A stretch of 57,937 nucleotides of DNA from contig JAUIIK010000015.1 in NCBI GenBank assembly GCA_030431755.1, positions 1-57,937 of the forward strand. The letters are read 5' to 3'. Under the pieces are notes generated by a model. That model ran no database searches. It worked only from the letters and a program-made list of their open reading frames with translations, and was not told where the DNA came from. Source of the DNA: Chloroflexia bacterium (lineage in GTDB: Bacteria; Chloroflexota; Chloroflexia; Thermomicrobiales; CFX8). Positions 36,528 to 45,642 of the stretch are shown here, piece by piece (position 1 is the stretch's first letter; each line of letters starts with the position of its first letter). The position numbers and the translations under genes were made by a program.

Positions 36528-38492
36528 TCAACCCAACAAATCGCTCTGCAGCGCCAGCGCGATGCCGATCACGATGACCGCGCCGATGGCAATCGCCAGC
36601 GCGTAGTTCGCAACGAATCCGGTCTGGACGCGGCGCAGCTGGTTGGACGAGTAGTTGACCGTCGCCGCGACGCCGTTGACCGTGCCGTCGATGATCTCGA
36701 TATCGACGATCTTCCAGAGAATGTTCTCGGAGATCCAGTAGAGTGGGTGAATGATCAGGCGTTCGTAGATCTCATCAAGGTAGTACTTGTTGTAGAGCAG
36801 GTCGTAGACCGGCCCGGCCCGCTCGGCCCAGGCGCGTGGATCAAACGCCGGGTGCTTGGCGACGTAGGCAAGATATGCGATCGCCAGACCGCCAATTGCG
36901 AGGACCGTCGAGAGCGCAAAGAAGGTTATCGTCATCGCCGTAGAGACGTGATGTCCTTCCTCCGCATGCTCCTCCCCCTCCTGGAAGATGGCGATTGCGG
37001 ATGCGGTCTCCTCAGCGTGTTCCTCGACATGGAACGCCGGTTCGAGGAAGTCGTGGATCCAGCCATCTTCGGGAGGCAGGCCGACGACACCAGCGGCGAA
37101 CGCCGGGATCGCGAGCAGGATCAACGGCACCGTCATGATGCGCGGAGATTCGTGCGGATGGACATGCTCGGGGTCGAAGCGTTCTTCGCCCCAGAAGGTC
37201 ATGAACACCGCGCGGAAGATATAGAGCGACGAGAAGAATGCCGCGCCGAACATGATGATTGTCAGCGCGTACTGATGATCGAGCCAGCCGCCAACCAGGA
37301 TCTCGTCCTTACTGAAGAAGCCCGCAAAGACGATGATGCCGGCGTTGGACGCCGCGGCAATCGCGAAGGTCCAGTAGGTCGTCGGCATGTATTTCCGTAG
37401 ACCGCCCATCTTCCGCATGTCCTGCTCCTCGTGCATCCCGTGGATGACCGAGCCGGAGCCGAGGAAGAGCAGGCCTTTGAAGAAGGCGTGCGTAAACAGG
37501 TGGAAGATCGCCGCGACCCAGGCGCCAACGCCGATGGCGAAGGCCATGAAGCCGAGATGCGATACCGTCGAGTAGGCGATCACCCGCTTGATATCAAACT
37601 GCGTCAGGGCAATCGAGCCGGCCATGAAGGCGGTGATTGCGCCAACGAGCGCGATGACGAACATCGCGTCCGAACTGGCCGAGACGATCGGGTACATCCG
37701 CGCCAGCATGTAGATGCCGGCCGTGACCATCGTCGCGGCATGAATCAGCGCCGAGACCGGGGTCGGACCCTCCATCGCGTCCGGCAGCCAGACGAAGAGC
37801 GGGAGCTGGGCCGACTTGCCGGCCGCGCCGGTGAAGAGCAGCAGGGCGATGATCGTCAACGTGTCGACGCTGACCAGCTCGAGCCGGGCGAAGACCTCCG
37901 AGAAGACGACCGAGTCGAACTTCCAAAAGATCAGCATGATGCCGGTTGCGAACCCAAAGTCGCCGACGCGGTTGACGATGAATGCTTTCTTGGCAGCCTG
38001 ATTGGCCGAGTGGCGTTTGAAATAGAAGCCGATCAACAGGTAGGAGCAGAGCCCGACCGCCTCCCAGCCGAAGAAGATCACCAGGAAATTGTCGGCCAGG
38101 ACCAGCATCAGCATCGAGAAAACGAAGAGCGGCAGGAACGAGAAGAAGCGGTAGAAGCCGGGGTCACCGGCCATGTAGCCCTGCGAGTAGATGTGCACGA
38201 CCAGTGAGACTGACGTCACCACCAGCAGCATGATCGCCGTCAGGTGGTCGACGTACAGATTCAGCGGCACATGGAACAAGCCCGCCGGAATCCAATCATA
38301 GAGATGCTGGGTCAGCGGCTCGTCGGAATCCAGCTGGTTGCCGAAGGCCGCCAGGCTGAGCGCGAACGAGCCGGCGATGGAAGCCGTCGCCAGCCATGCC
38401 GTCTGGGCATCCGCCATCCGCCGGCCAAAGACGAAGTTGATCGTCGCGGCCAGCAGCGGCAGCAGTGGAATGAGGAATAGAAGATCGCTCAC
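36528..38492 (-). CDS. nuoL: NADH-quinone oxidoreductase subunit L
   Basis: A 654-residue complex I antiporter-like subunit with the long lateral helix region at the C-terminus. Key stretches are LNLYVDHLTAIMLLVVTSVS, FFGWEAVGLCSYLLIGFYFK, PLFVWLPDAMEGPTPVSALI, HAATMVTAGIYMLARM and KRVIAYSTVSHLGFMAFAIG. A His/Glu-rich loop (VEEHAEETASAIAIFQEGEE, then HAEEGHH) lies near residue 510. GTG 38492 follows GGAGG by 9 bases; the frame continues upstream only through repeat-like sequence. Confidence 0.95.
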   Translation of the reverse strand: MSDLLFLIPLLPLLAATINFVFGRRMADAQTAWLATASIAGSFALSLAAFGNQLDSDEPLTQHLYDWIPAGLFHVPLNLYVDHLTAIMLLVVTSVSLVVHIYSQGYMAGDPGFYRFFSFLPLFVFSMLMLVLADNFLVIFFGWEAVGLCSYLLIGFYFKRHSANQAAKKAFIVNRVGDFGFATGIMLIFWKFDSVVFSEVFARLELVSVDTLTIIALLLFTGAAGKSAQLPLFVWLPDAMEGPTPVSALIHAATMVTAGIYMLARMYPIVSASSDAMFVIALVGAITAFMAGSIALTQFDIKRVIAYSTVSHLGFMAFAIGVGAWVAAIFHLFTHAFFKGLLFLGSGSVIHGMHEEQDMRKMGGLRKYMPTTYWTFAIAAASNAGIIVFAGFFSKDEILVGGWLDHQYALTIIMFGAAFFSSLYIFRAVFMTFWGEERFDPEHVHPHESPRIMTVPLILLAIPAFAAGVVGLPPEDGWIHDFLEPAFHVEEHAEETASAIAIFQEGEEHAEEGHHVSTAMTITFFALSTVLAIGGLAIAYLAYVAKHPAFDPRAWAERAGPVYDLLYNKYYLDEIYERLIIHPLYWISENILWKIVDIEIIDGTVNGVAATVNYSSNQLRRVQTGFVANYALAIAIGAVIVIGIALALQSDLLG

Positions 38493-38532
38493 GCCACACG
38501 TCCTCCATAGTAGTGGGTCGAATCCGCCGCCA

Positions 38533-38638
38533 CCCCTGTACCGGCAACGTGCTGCATTGCCTCGCAGCAGCTGCGTGCGCATACCGAAACAGAGGCGCTG
38601 TGTCGCATCAGGCAACGCAACGCGTTGCGGCTACAGGG
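38533..38638. repeat. REPIN-like element, family B copy 4
   Basis: Arms 38533-38561 (CCCCTGTACCGGCAACGTG and on) and 38611-38638 (GGCAACGCAACGCGTTGCGG, CTACAGGG), imperfectly inverted. It separates nuoK from nuoL, so the complex I message must run through this palindrome. Confidence 0.7.
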
Positions 38639-38673
38639 CGCGGGCTGTGTGCTGGTTAGCAAATGCGCCATCA

Positions 38674-38982
38674 TCACTCCCGCAACTGCCGGACGTCGGC
38701 GACGTCGATGGTGTCAATACGGCGCTGGAGGGCCATGATGATGCCGAGGCCGACGATCGACTCTGCGGCCGCGACAGCGATGACGAAGAGCGCGAACGAC
38801 TGGCCGACCATGCTGTTCTGTTCCCAGGCGAAGCCGATCAGCGCGACGTTGACGCCGTTGATCATCAGCTCGACCGACATGAAGATGACGATGACGTTGC
38901 GTCGGGTCAGGACACCCATCATCCCGATGATGAAGAGCGCCGCGCTCAGCAGGAGGAAGTGCGTTGCGGTGAGTTCTTCCAC
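38674..38982 (-). CDS. nuoK: NADH-quinone oxidoreductase subunit K
   Basis: A 102-residue, three-helix complex I subunit. The conserved membrane glutamates are visible in VIFMSVELMINGVNVALIGF and in FALFVIAVAAAESIVGLGII. Starts at GTG directly after the nuoJ stop, preceded by GGAGGGGG. Confidence 0.95.
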   Translation of the reverse strand: MEELTATHFLLLSAALFIIGMMGVLTRRNVIVIFMSVELMINGVNVALIGFAWEQNSMVGQSFALFVIAVAAAESIVGLGIIMALQRRIDTIDVADVRQLRE

Positions 38983-39726
38983 CTAGTCGTCCCCCTCCAG
39001 CCGGTCACCGCCCCAGGCGGTCTGGTCGGTGAACGCTTCGGCGTTGTCGACGAGGATGACGCCGCGGTCATCGAAACGCACGCCGGAGGTCTCCCCACGC
39101 CGGGAGGCTTCAAGGCCGGCCGGCAGCGCCGCGGCAACCTCGCGGTCCGCGCCGCGCGGGTGGGCCAGTGAAATGAGCCCGGTACGCTTGACGCGGTCCG
39201 GCAGCGTTGCCGACGCCGGCCGTGCCAGCACGAGCGCCGCGACCGTGCCAACGAGCAACAACACTGCGGTGATTTGAATCGCCAGGACGTACTCCGAGTA
39301 GAGCACCTGCCCGATCACCTCGGCGTTGCCGCCGGCGTCGGCGATCGCTTCCGCCGTCCAGATATCGCTTGCGCCGATGGCCGAGCGAGTCAGGATTGCC
39401 GCCGCCACCTCGCCAAGCAACGCCAGTCCAATCAGCAGCGCGAAGATGCGTTGCACCGGATTGCCGCCGTAGAACTCCGGCAGATCATCGACCTTGACAA
39501 GGAAGATGACGAAGACGATCAAGACCGTCACCGCGCCGGTGTAGACCAGGAGTTGGACAGCGGCCAGGAACTCGGCGTGGAGCATGACGAAGATCGCCGC
39601 GAGATTGATGAAGGTCACGATCAGGGCGACGGCGCTGTGGACCGGGTTGCGGGCCAGGATCACGCCGAGCGCCGCGATCACCGCGACGACCGCCAGGATG
39701 TCGAATACGAGTACTTCGGTAGACAT
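38983..39726 (-). CDS. nuoJ: NADH-quinone oxidoreductase subunit J
   Basis: A 247-residue complex I membrane subunit with five helices (ARNPVHSAVALIVTFINLAA, LHAEFLAAVQLLVYTGAVTV, LIVFVIFLVKVDD) and a ~70-residue soluble C-terminal tail. ATG 39726 overlaps the nuoH stop by 4 bp (ATGA), so H and J are coupled with no room for nuoI, which normally lies between them. Confidence 0.93.
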   Translation of the reverse strand: MSTEVLVFDILAVVAVIAALGVILARNPVHSAVALIVTFINLAAIFVMLHAEFLAAVQLLVYTGAVTVLIVFVIFLVKVDDLPEFYGGNPVQRIFALLIGLALLGEVAAAILTRSAIGASDIWTAEAIADAGGNAEVIGQVLYSEYVLAIQITAVLLLVGTVAALVLARPASATLPDRVKRTGLISLAHPRGADREVAAALPAGLEASRRGETSGVRFDDRGVILVDNAEAFTDQTAWGGDRLEGDD

Positions 39727-40793
39727 CAAATCCAGCCAAACAACAGGTCGCGTATGAAGCCGAGCACATTTGTGTCACCGTTGCGCTCTAGCACAATGAA
39801 GCCGGTCAGCAATAGGTTGAAGAGCGTCAGCGGCAGCAGCACCTTCCAGGCCAGCCCCATCAACTGATCGTAGCGGAAGCGCGGCAGCGTCGCCCGCAGC
39901 CAGACGAAGAAGAAGAGGAAGATGAAGGTCTTGAGCAGCAACCACCAGACGCCGTCCTTGATCGGCCCGTCGATGCCGCCGAGGAAGAGCGTCGCCGCCA
40001 GCAACGAGATCACGATGACGGCGATGAATTCACCGAGGAAGTAGAAAGACCAGCGGAAGCCGGAATACTCGGTGTGGAAGCCGCCGGTCAGCTCCGTCTC
40101 GGCCTCGGGCAGGTCGAACGGCGGCCGGTTCGTCTCAGCCACGCCGGCGATCATGAAGAGCACGAAGGCGAGCGGCTGGGAGAAGATGAACCAGTTCGGG
40201 ATTTCGACGCCGAAGAAATCGAGCGCCTGCCGCTGCTCATTGACGATCGTCACCAGCGAGAGCGAGCCCGACAGGATGAATACGCCGACGAGCGAGAGTC
40301 CCAGCACGATCTCGTAGGAGATAACCTGAGCCGCCGAGCGCAACGCGCCGAGCAACGAATAGCGGTTGGCCGAGGCGTAGCCGCCGAGGATGATGCCGTA
40401 GGTGCCGACCGAGCTGATGCCGATGACAAAGAGCGCCGCGACGCTGATATCAGTCACCGCCAGGCTGATCTCCTGGCCGGCGATTGTCACCGGATCGCCA
40501 AAGGGGATGAAGAGCGCGATCAGCGGCGCGGTGACGAAGGTGATGAGCGGCGCGATCAGGAAGATGCGCTTGTCGGCATGCTCGGGGATGATGTCTTCTT
40601 TGCCGAGCAGCTTGACGCCGTCGGCGATGGGTTGGAGCAGGCCAAAGGGGCCGGTCCGGTTCGGGCCGACGCGATCCTGCATCTGGGCGAGCATGCGGCG
40701 CTCGAACCAGGTCATGTAGGCCATGCCGATGAGCATGACGTTGAGGACGACGAATGCGGAGATGACGGTGATCCAGAACGGCTGGTCAACCAT
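39726..40793 (-). CDS. nuoH: NADH-quinone oxidoreductase subunit H
   Basis: A 355-residue complex I subunit forming part of the quinone site. Signatures are ERRMLAQMQDRVGPNRTGPF (after the first helix), GVKLLGKEDIIPEHADK and GVAETNRPPFDLPEAETELT, GGFHTEYSGFRW. AGAGGGGA lies upstream of ATG 40793. First gene of the HJKLMN block, divergent from the LuxR-family regulator. Confidence 0.96.
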   Translation of the reverse strand: MVDQPFWITVISAFVVLNVMLIGMAYMTWFERRMLAQMQDRVGPNRTGPFGLLQPIADGVKLLGKEDIIPEHADKRIFLIAPLITFVTAPLIALFIPFGDPVTIAGQEISLAVTDISVAALFVIGISSVGTYGIILGGYASANRYSLLGALRSAAQVISYEIVLGLSLVGVFILSGSLSLVTIVNEQRQALDFFGVEIPNWFIFSQPLAFVLFMIAGVAETNRPPFDLPEAETELTGGFHTEYSGFRWSFYFLGEFIAVIVISLLAATLFLGGIDGPIKDGVWWLLLKTFIFLFFFVWLRATLPRFRYDQLMGLAWKVLLPLTLFNLLLTGFIVLERNGDTNVLGFIRDLLFGWI

Positions 40794-41074
40794 CGTTGGC
40801 GTCGATTCCCCTCTGCTATTCCCCGATCAGGCCAGCTCCCCCGAACTGGCCGGTAGCATCGGCGGTCAGTGTACCGTACTAAGGCGAATCGGTCATAGCG
40901 TCAGCCGCCAACCAGGCCAATGCATCAGAGCCCGCGCCTTCTTGTCCGCATGCAGCGCTCGGTCAACGAGGGAAGCACTACCCTCGACCGACCATCCACC
41001 GGCAGCTTCGTGGCGCGAGCTCTTGCCAGCGGTGGGGCGGCTTCATTTTCCAGCCTGCGCCCTGGCGCACCCGT

Positions 41075-41086
41075 ACACTGCAGTGT
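41075..41086. promoter_or_regulatory. Perfect 12-bp palindrome in the nuoH/LuxR-regulator divergent region
   Basis: ACACTGCAGTGT is a perfect dyad 76 bases before the regulator start, in the 368-base gene-free region 40794-41161 between divergent genes. This is a usual position for an operator. Nothing else recognisable lies in the region, and no clear -35/-10 pair could be fixed. Binding by any protein is unproven. Confidence 0.3.
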
Positions 41087-41161
41087 GCAGAGACACTTGA
41101 GGGGAAATGCTAGCCTTAGCCATCGAGTTCGTATTCGAAGAAGAAATCCAGATCGCGCGAA

Positions 41162-44149
41162 ATGACCCCTCACACCGTCCTGGTTGGCCGTTCGAGCGAG
41201 CAGGACAGCCTCTTCTCAATGCTTGCGCTGGCGCTCCAGGGGACAGGGTCGACGGTCCTGGTGTCTGGCGATGCCGGAGCGGGCAAGACGGCGCTCGCCC
41301 GAGCGCTGGCCGAGCGCGCCGCGGGCCAGGCGTGTGTTGTCGCCTACGGTCAGGCCTATGATCGCACCGAAGCCGCGCCATACAGCATCTGGTTCGAGCT
41401 ACTGAGCGCGATCGGACGCGATCAGAGCGTCGCTCATGAGACGCGCGATCGTCTCGTTTCGATCCTCGCGCCAGACGCCAACCATGGCGGTCAGCATAGC
41501 CTCGTCGACCGAATCGTCGCCGTGCTCCAGGCGCTCGCGGCAGAGCGCCCGCTCCTCCTCGTCCTCGAAGACTTGCAGTGGGCCGACCGCGCAAGCATCG
41601 AACTCCTGCGCCTCTTCGTGCGAAGCGTGTCGAGCTTCCCAATCATGGTACTGGCAACCTACCGGCAGGAAGATCTCACACAGCACAGCCCACTCTATGA
41701 ATACCTCCCGAATCTCGTTCGGGAAGCCGGCGCGGAGCGCATTGAGCTGCGGCCCCTTGGTAGGGCGGAGATTGTCGAATTCCTATGCGCGCAGTATGCG
41801 ATTGTCTTCGCCGACCCGGAACCACTCGTCGACTATCTCCAAGACCACACGGAAGGTAATCCGCTCTTCCTCGGCGAGATGATTCGTGTGCTTATCGAAA
41901 CGGGAACGATCTACCCGGAAGGCGAGTACTGGCGGCTCGGCGCAGTCGTCGTTCCGCCCCTCGTGAAACAGCTCGTCGCGACACGGCTCAATGATTTGTC
42001 GGCTGACACGCTGCTGGCGTTGCGCACGGCGGCCGTCGTGGGACAGGTCGTCCCGTACGATCTCTGGATTGCGTCCCTGGCAATCGACGAGCAGCGTCTG
42101 GCGCAGGTTATCCGCGAAGCCATCGACGCCAACGTGCTGCGCCAGAGCGATGACGGCGATCAACTCGAGTTCGCCCACGCGATCGTGCGCGACGTCATCT
42201 ATGAGGACCTCGTGATACCCGAGCGTCGGAAGCTGCACCGCGTTGTCGCCGACGCGCTCATCGCGTCATTCGAACCAGATCCGGATGCAGTCGCGTCGCA
42301 CCTGCAGCGCGCGCGCGACGAGCGTGCGTTCGAGTGGCTCATGCGTGCTGGGAACCGTGCCCAGCGAGCCTACGCGCTGAGAATGGCCGCCGACCGCTTC
42401 AAGTCAGCACTCCGCACACGCGGCACGCCCGCGGAACCAACGCGCGAATATGGCTGGTTGCTCTACCGCACAGGACGACTCATGCGCTTCTCCGATCCTG
42501 TGGGCGCTGTGAGCTTCATGACGCAGGCAGAACGCGCGGGGCGCTCCGCCGGCGATCCTGTGCTGGCAGCCTACGCGATCGCCGACCGCGGCTTGATGCG
42601 CTCGTTTGAGGGGGAGCTCAAGGCGGGGCTGATCGACATCGAGATTGGTACGAGCCGGCTGGAGCGGCTGGCGGAGGCTCGCACGATGCTGCCTCCGGCG
42701 GTATCCCTGTGGATCCAGGATATGGTGGATGCCGGGGCAGCAACCTCCGAGGCACAGGGCGAACCGCAACTGATTGAACGGGTTCCGACTGGAATGCGCT
42801 GGGGCGCAAGCGTTGCCTGGCAATCTACAGCGGGGCAGTTCGAGCGGGCGCGCGAGCTAGGTGAACGGCTGTTGCAGCAGGAGCGAAGTGTGCCCGCCGG
42901 CGTACACATCGGGCTGGCCCGAAGCTATGCGGCGACCGGGGACGTAAAGGCAGCGCGCGCAGCGTCCGAAGCAGCGATTGCGGGCGTCGCGAACCAGGAC
43001 AACTTCGTGCTCGTTGGCCACTTCGTCGCCGAGCAGCTCGAGATAGTGGAGCTGCCCTATGCCGCCGACGACATACCCGCGCGGAGGCAATTGCAGGAGC
43101 TCGGCGAGTCCGCCTGGAGCAGGTCTACAGAAGCGCTGCCCGGACAGGTGCCGCCACGCGCGGCCTGGTCCAGCGTGCTGCTGCTGGAGGGCGAGTGGCG
43201 CGATGCCCTGCAGCTCGCCCGGTACGAGGCCGAGCGTGGCTTCGCGATGCGCCGGCTGCAAGCCCTGACGACGCAGGCATCGATAGCAACCTGGCAGGGC
43301 GACTTCGCGCGCGCTACCGAGATCATCCGCCAAATCCTGCCACTGGGTCCGGACACCGAACCGGGCGATGGAGCGTTCTATCCGACTGTCGATGCCCAGA
43401 AGCTCGCGCTCGAAATCGCGCTGCGTCGCGGAGATCATGCGAGCGCGCGCGATTGGCTCGATCACCACCGGCGCTGGATAGAGGCGTCGGGCGCATCCGC
43501 GCTTGAACCGGATGTGTTGCTCAACGAAGGGCTGTTCGAGAGTGAACTGGGCAACCCGGCAAAGGCGCTAGCGATCTTCGAGCGTGTCATTTCGCTGGCG
43601 GCGGAGCCTCGACGTCCGCTGGTCCTGATAGCTGCGCAGCGCCATGCGGGCCGCGCCAGGCTCGTCCAAGGTGATATCGCAGCGGCACAAGCCATACTCA
43701 GCGATGCCCTGCTGTTGGCCGAGTCTTGTCTGGCACGCTACGAGACGGGGCTGACCCTTGCCGCCCTCGCCGACTGCGAGGTCGCCCGTGGGAACACGGC
43801 GACAGCCGCCGATCAGGTCGATTCCGCCCGTGCGATCTTCGAGCAGCTGGGGGCGCAACCGGCCTTGGACGCCCTCCTTGCCGCGGCCGACAGCCGCGGC
43901 CTCCCAGATCGCCGGACCAGCCTCGTGTCGTCAGAGCTGGACGAGCTCCCTAATCCTGCAAACCTCACCAGCCGCGAGATCGAGGTTCTGCAGCTTGTCG
44001 CGTCCGGAATGAGCAACCGGGAGATCGCCTCGGCGCTCGGCCTGAGCATCCGGACGATCGAACGCCATGTGAGCAACATCTATGACAAGATCGGCGTTCA
44101 CAATCGCGTCGACGCAACCGCATTCGCTATCCGCCAGCACCTCGCCTAG
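41162..44149 (+). CDS. LuxR-family transcriptional regulator with AAA/STAND ATPase domain (LAL type)
   Basis: A 995-residue regulator of the large ATP-binding LuxR kind. N-terminal ATPase: Walker A GDAGAGKT (36-43) and Walker B LLLVLEDLQWADRAS. A winged-helix region follows, then a long alpha-helical TPR-like middle part (about 370-900, for example FRALDRLLYRTG-like repeats and ALAALADCEVARGNTATAA). The C-terminal GerE/LuxR HTH reads LTSREIEVLQLVASGMSNRE and then ASALGLSIRTIERHVSNIYD. LAL proteins couple ligand binding and ATP to activation of target promoters. It is divergent from nuoHJKLMN, so control of that block is possible but unproven. Confidence 0.93.
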   Translation: MTPHTVLVGRSSEQDSLFSMLALALQGTGSTVLVSGDAGAGKTALARALAERAAGQACVVAYGQAYDRTEAAPYSIWFELLSAIGRDQSVAHETRDRLVSILAPDANHGGQHSLVDRIVAVLQALAAERPLLLVLEDLQWADRASIELLRLFVRSVSSFPIMVLATYRQEDLTQHSPLYEYLPNLVREAGAERIELRPLGRAEIVEFLCAQYAIVFADPEPLVDYLQDHTEGNPLFLGEMIRVLIETGTIYPEGEYWRLGAVVVPPLVKQLVATRLNDLSADTLLALRTAAVVGQVVPYDLWIASLAIDEQRLAQVIREAIDANVLRQSDDGDQLEFAHAIVRDVIYEDLVIPERRKLHRVVADALIASFEPDPDAVASHLQRARDERAFEWLMRAGNRAQRAYALRMAADRFKSALRTRGTPAEPTREYGWLLYRTGRLMRFSDPVGAVSFMTQAERAGRSAGDPVLAAYAIADRGLMRSFEGELKAGLIDIEIGTSRLERLAEARTMLPPAVSLWIQDMVDAGAATSEAQGEPQLIERVPTGMRWGASVAWQSTAGQFERARELGERLLQQERSVPAGVHIGLARSYAATGDVKAARAASEAAIAGVANQDNFVLVGHFVAEQLEIVELPYAADDIPARRQLQELGESAWSRSTEALPGQVPPRAAWSSVLLLEGEWRDALQLARYEAERGFAMRRLQALTTQASIATWQGDFARATEIIRQILPLGPDTEPGDGAFYPTVDAQKLALEIALRRGDHASARDWLDHHRRWIEASGASALEPDVLLNEGLFESELGNPAKALAIFERVISLAAEPRRPLVLIAAQRHAGRARLVQGDIAAAQAILSDALLLAESCLARYETGLTLAALADCEVARGNTATAADQVDSARAIFEQLGAQPALDALLAAADSRGLPDRRTSLVSSELDELPNPANLTSREIEVLQLVASGMSNREIASALGLSIRTIERHVSNIYDKIGVHNRVDATAFAIRQHLA

Positions 44150-44375
44150 CGCCGATTCGCTGCCCACTACGTACCGACTCTGACGGCTACGCAGAGCGCT
44201 ACCTGTGCGCTACATAGGTAGTCACACCGATGCAGTCCAGCTGGCTCCCGCATATCGTGGTTCTACCGCTGGCGTTGACGGATGGTGGTCGCGCAACCGC
44301 GCCACAACCGGCGGCGCCGGCGGATACCTGGGGATGCAATGTGCATCCGGCATTACCCGATGAAGGGGGTAGAAC

Positions 44376-44657
44376 ATGTTGTTTGTCGCGCAGGGCCGCG
44401 TTAAGGACAGCAGCCATCCGACCGAGCGGATCACACAGCGCCTGGAATGGGACTATCCGGAGACGACGCAGATGGTTGGCGAGTACTGGCTGGGCTCGAC
44501 GCTGATCGCAATCTTCGAGACCGACAGCCACGAAGACATCCTCACCATGCAGCGCTACTGGGAGCCGCACATCCAGTTCACCGTCTCGCCGGCAATCACC
44601 GCAGAAGCCGGCATGAGCGCGGCGCGCGCGATGATGCAGGCAGCCGCTACCGCCTGA
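44376..44657 (+). CDS. Small DUF3303-like protein
   Basis: A 93-residue protein starting MLFVAQGRVKDSSHPTERI with the conserved core YPETTQMVGEYWLGSTLIAI, FETDS and WEPHIQFTVSPAITAEAG. This is typical of small single-domain alpha/beta (ferredoxin-like, ABM-type) proteins of unknown function. AAGGGGG is well placed before ATG 44376. The 226 bases between the LuxR-family gene and this one show no other feature. A strong terminator follows. Confidence 0.75.
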   Translation: MLFVAQGRVKDSSHPTERITQRLEWDYPETTQMVGEYWLGSTLIAIFETDSHEDILTMQRYWEPHIQFTVSPAITAEAGMSAARAMMQAAATA

Positions 44658-44674
44658 CGTTTCCGATGAACGCT

Positions 44675-44720
44675 CCGCAGTGCGCGCAGGTATCGAGTAC
44701 GTGCGCGCACTGCGGTTGAC
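44675..44720 (+). terminator. Strong hairpin terminator
   Basis: A perfect 14-bp stem (44675-44688 with 44702-44715) with a 13-nt loop, 18 bases past the stop of the small gene. The hairpin is nearly symmetric and may also serve the converging phzF gene, whose stop is at 44739; T-runs are weak on both sides. Confidence 0.65.
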
Positions 44721-44738
44721 GATTGTGCAGTGACCGGC

Positions 44739-45530
44739 CTAGACCGCCAGCTCACCACGCAACACCGTCACTGCCTGGCCGGTCAGATAGACGCGCTCGC
44801 CGTCGATCCTGACCCGCAGCTCGCCGCCACGGGGAGATGCCTGGTAGGCCAGGAAGTCGCTCTTGCCGAGCCGCTCCCGCCAGTAGGGCGCGAGACTGCA
44901 ATGGGCGGAGCCAGTTACGGGGTCTTCCGGAACCCCGAAGGGCACCGCGAAGTAGCGCGACACGAAGTCGTAAGGCTTGCCGTCCGAACGGGCCGTGATC
45001 ACCAGCCCGCGGTCGAGCTTTTGGAGTATTCCAAGCTGCGGCTGGAACTCGCGCACCATGCGTTCCTCGGGCAATTCGACGACGTAGCGGCGGGGCTCGG
45101 CGTACGCCTCAGCGAGATCGACGCGAGCGGCAGCGGATAAGCGGGCCGGGATATCGACGCCCTTCAGATGATCGAGCTGGACGACCGGAAAGTCGAGCTC
45201 GATACCAGCATCGTTCGCGGTCGCCGAGAGTTCGCCGCTGAGCGTCTTAAACCACAGCGGCGCTGCCCGGTCGACGCCAAGCTCATTCCACAGCACATGC
45301 GCCGTCGCCAGCGTCGCGTGGCCGCAGAGCGGCACTTCGCTCACCGGTGTGAACCAGCGCAGACGGTATCCGCTGCCCTCGGGCCAGAAGAAGGCGGTCT
45401 CCGACAGGTTCATCTCAGCCGCAACAGCCTGCATCCAGCCTTCCTCGGCTGCCTGTTCCAGCCGGCAAACTGCCGCCGGATTACCCTTGAATGCCTCGCT
45501 CGTAAACGCATCAACCTGCCACAGACGCAT
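44739..45530 (-). CDS. PhzF-family epimerase/isomerase
   Basis: A 263-residue protein of the PhzF (diaminopimelate-epimerase-like) fold. The N-terminus LWQVDAFTSEAFKGNPAAVC and the catalytic Glu44 in MNLSETAFFWP are present, as are RWFTPVSEVPLCGHATLA and the second-half mirror DPVTGSAHCSLAPYW. Most members outside phenazine clusters have unknown substrates, and no phenazine genes are seen here. ATG 45530. Confidence 0.92.
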   Translation of the reverse strand: MRLWQVDAFTSEAFKGNPAAVCRLEQAAEEGWMQAVAAEMNLSETAFFWPEGSGYRLRWFTPVSEVPLCGHATLATAHVLWNELGVDRAAPLWFKTLSGELSATANDAGIELDFPVVQLDHLKGVDIPARLSAAARVDLAEAYAEPRRYVVELPEERMVREFQPQLGILQKLDRGLVITARSDGKPYDFVSRYFAVPFGVPEDPVTGSAHCSLAPYWRERLGKSDFLAYQASPRGGELRVRIDGERVYLTGQAVTVLRGELAV

Positions 45531-45642
45531 CGGGGGATCCCCTTCCCGGAGAACGAGTCGGGCCTATCCTAGCCGGGATCGTGCTGCTACGATCCCAGCG
45601 ACGACACCCCAGCCGAGTATGCAGGTGGGCGAGTGACAGACT

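Noticed and set aside
39700-39760. A missed nuoI between nuoH and nuoJ
   Set aside because: The two genes overlap as ATGA, and no frame nearby has the paired CxxCxxCxxxCP motifs of NuoI.
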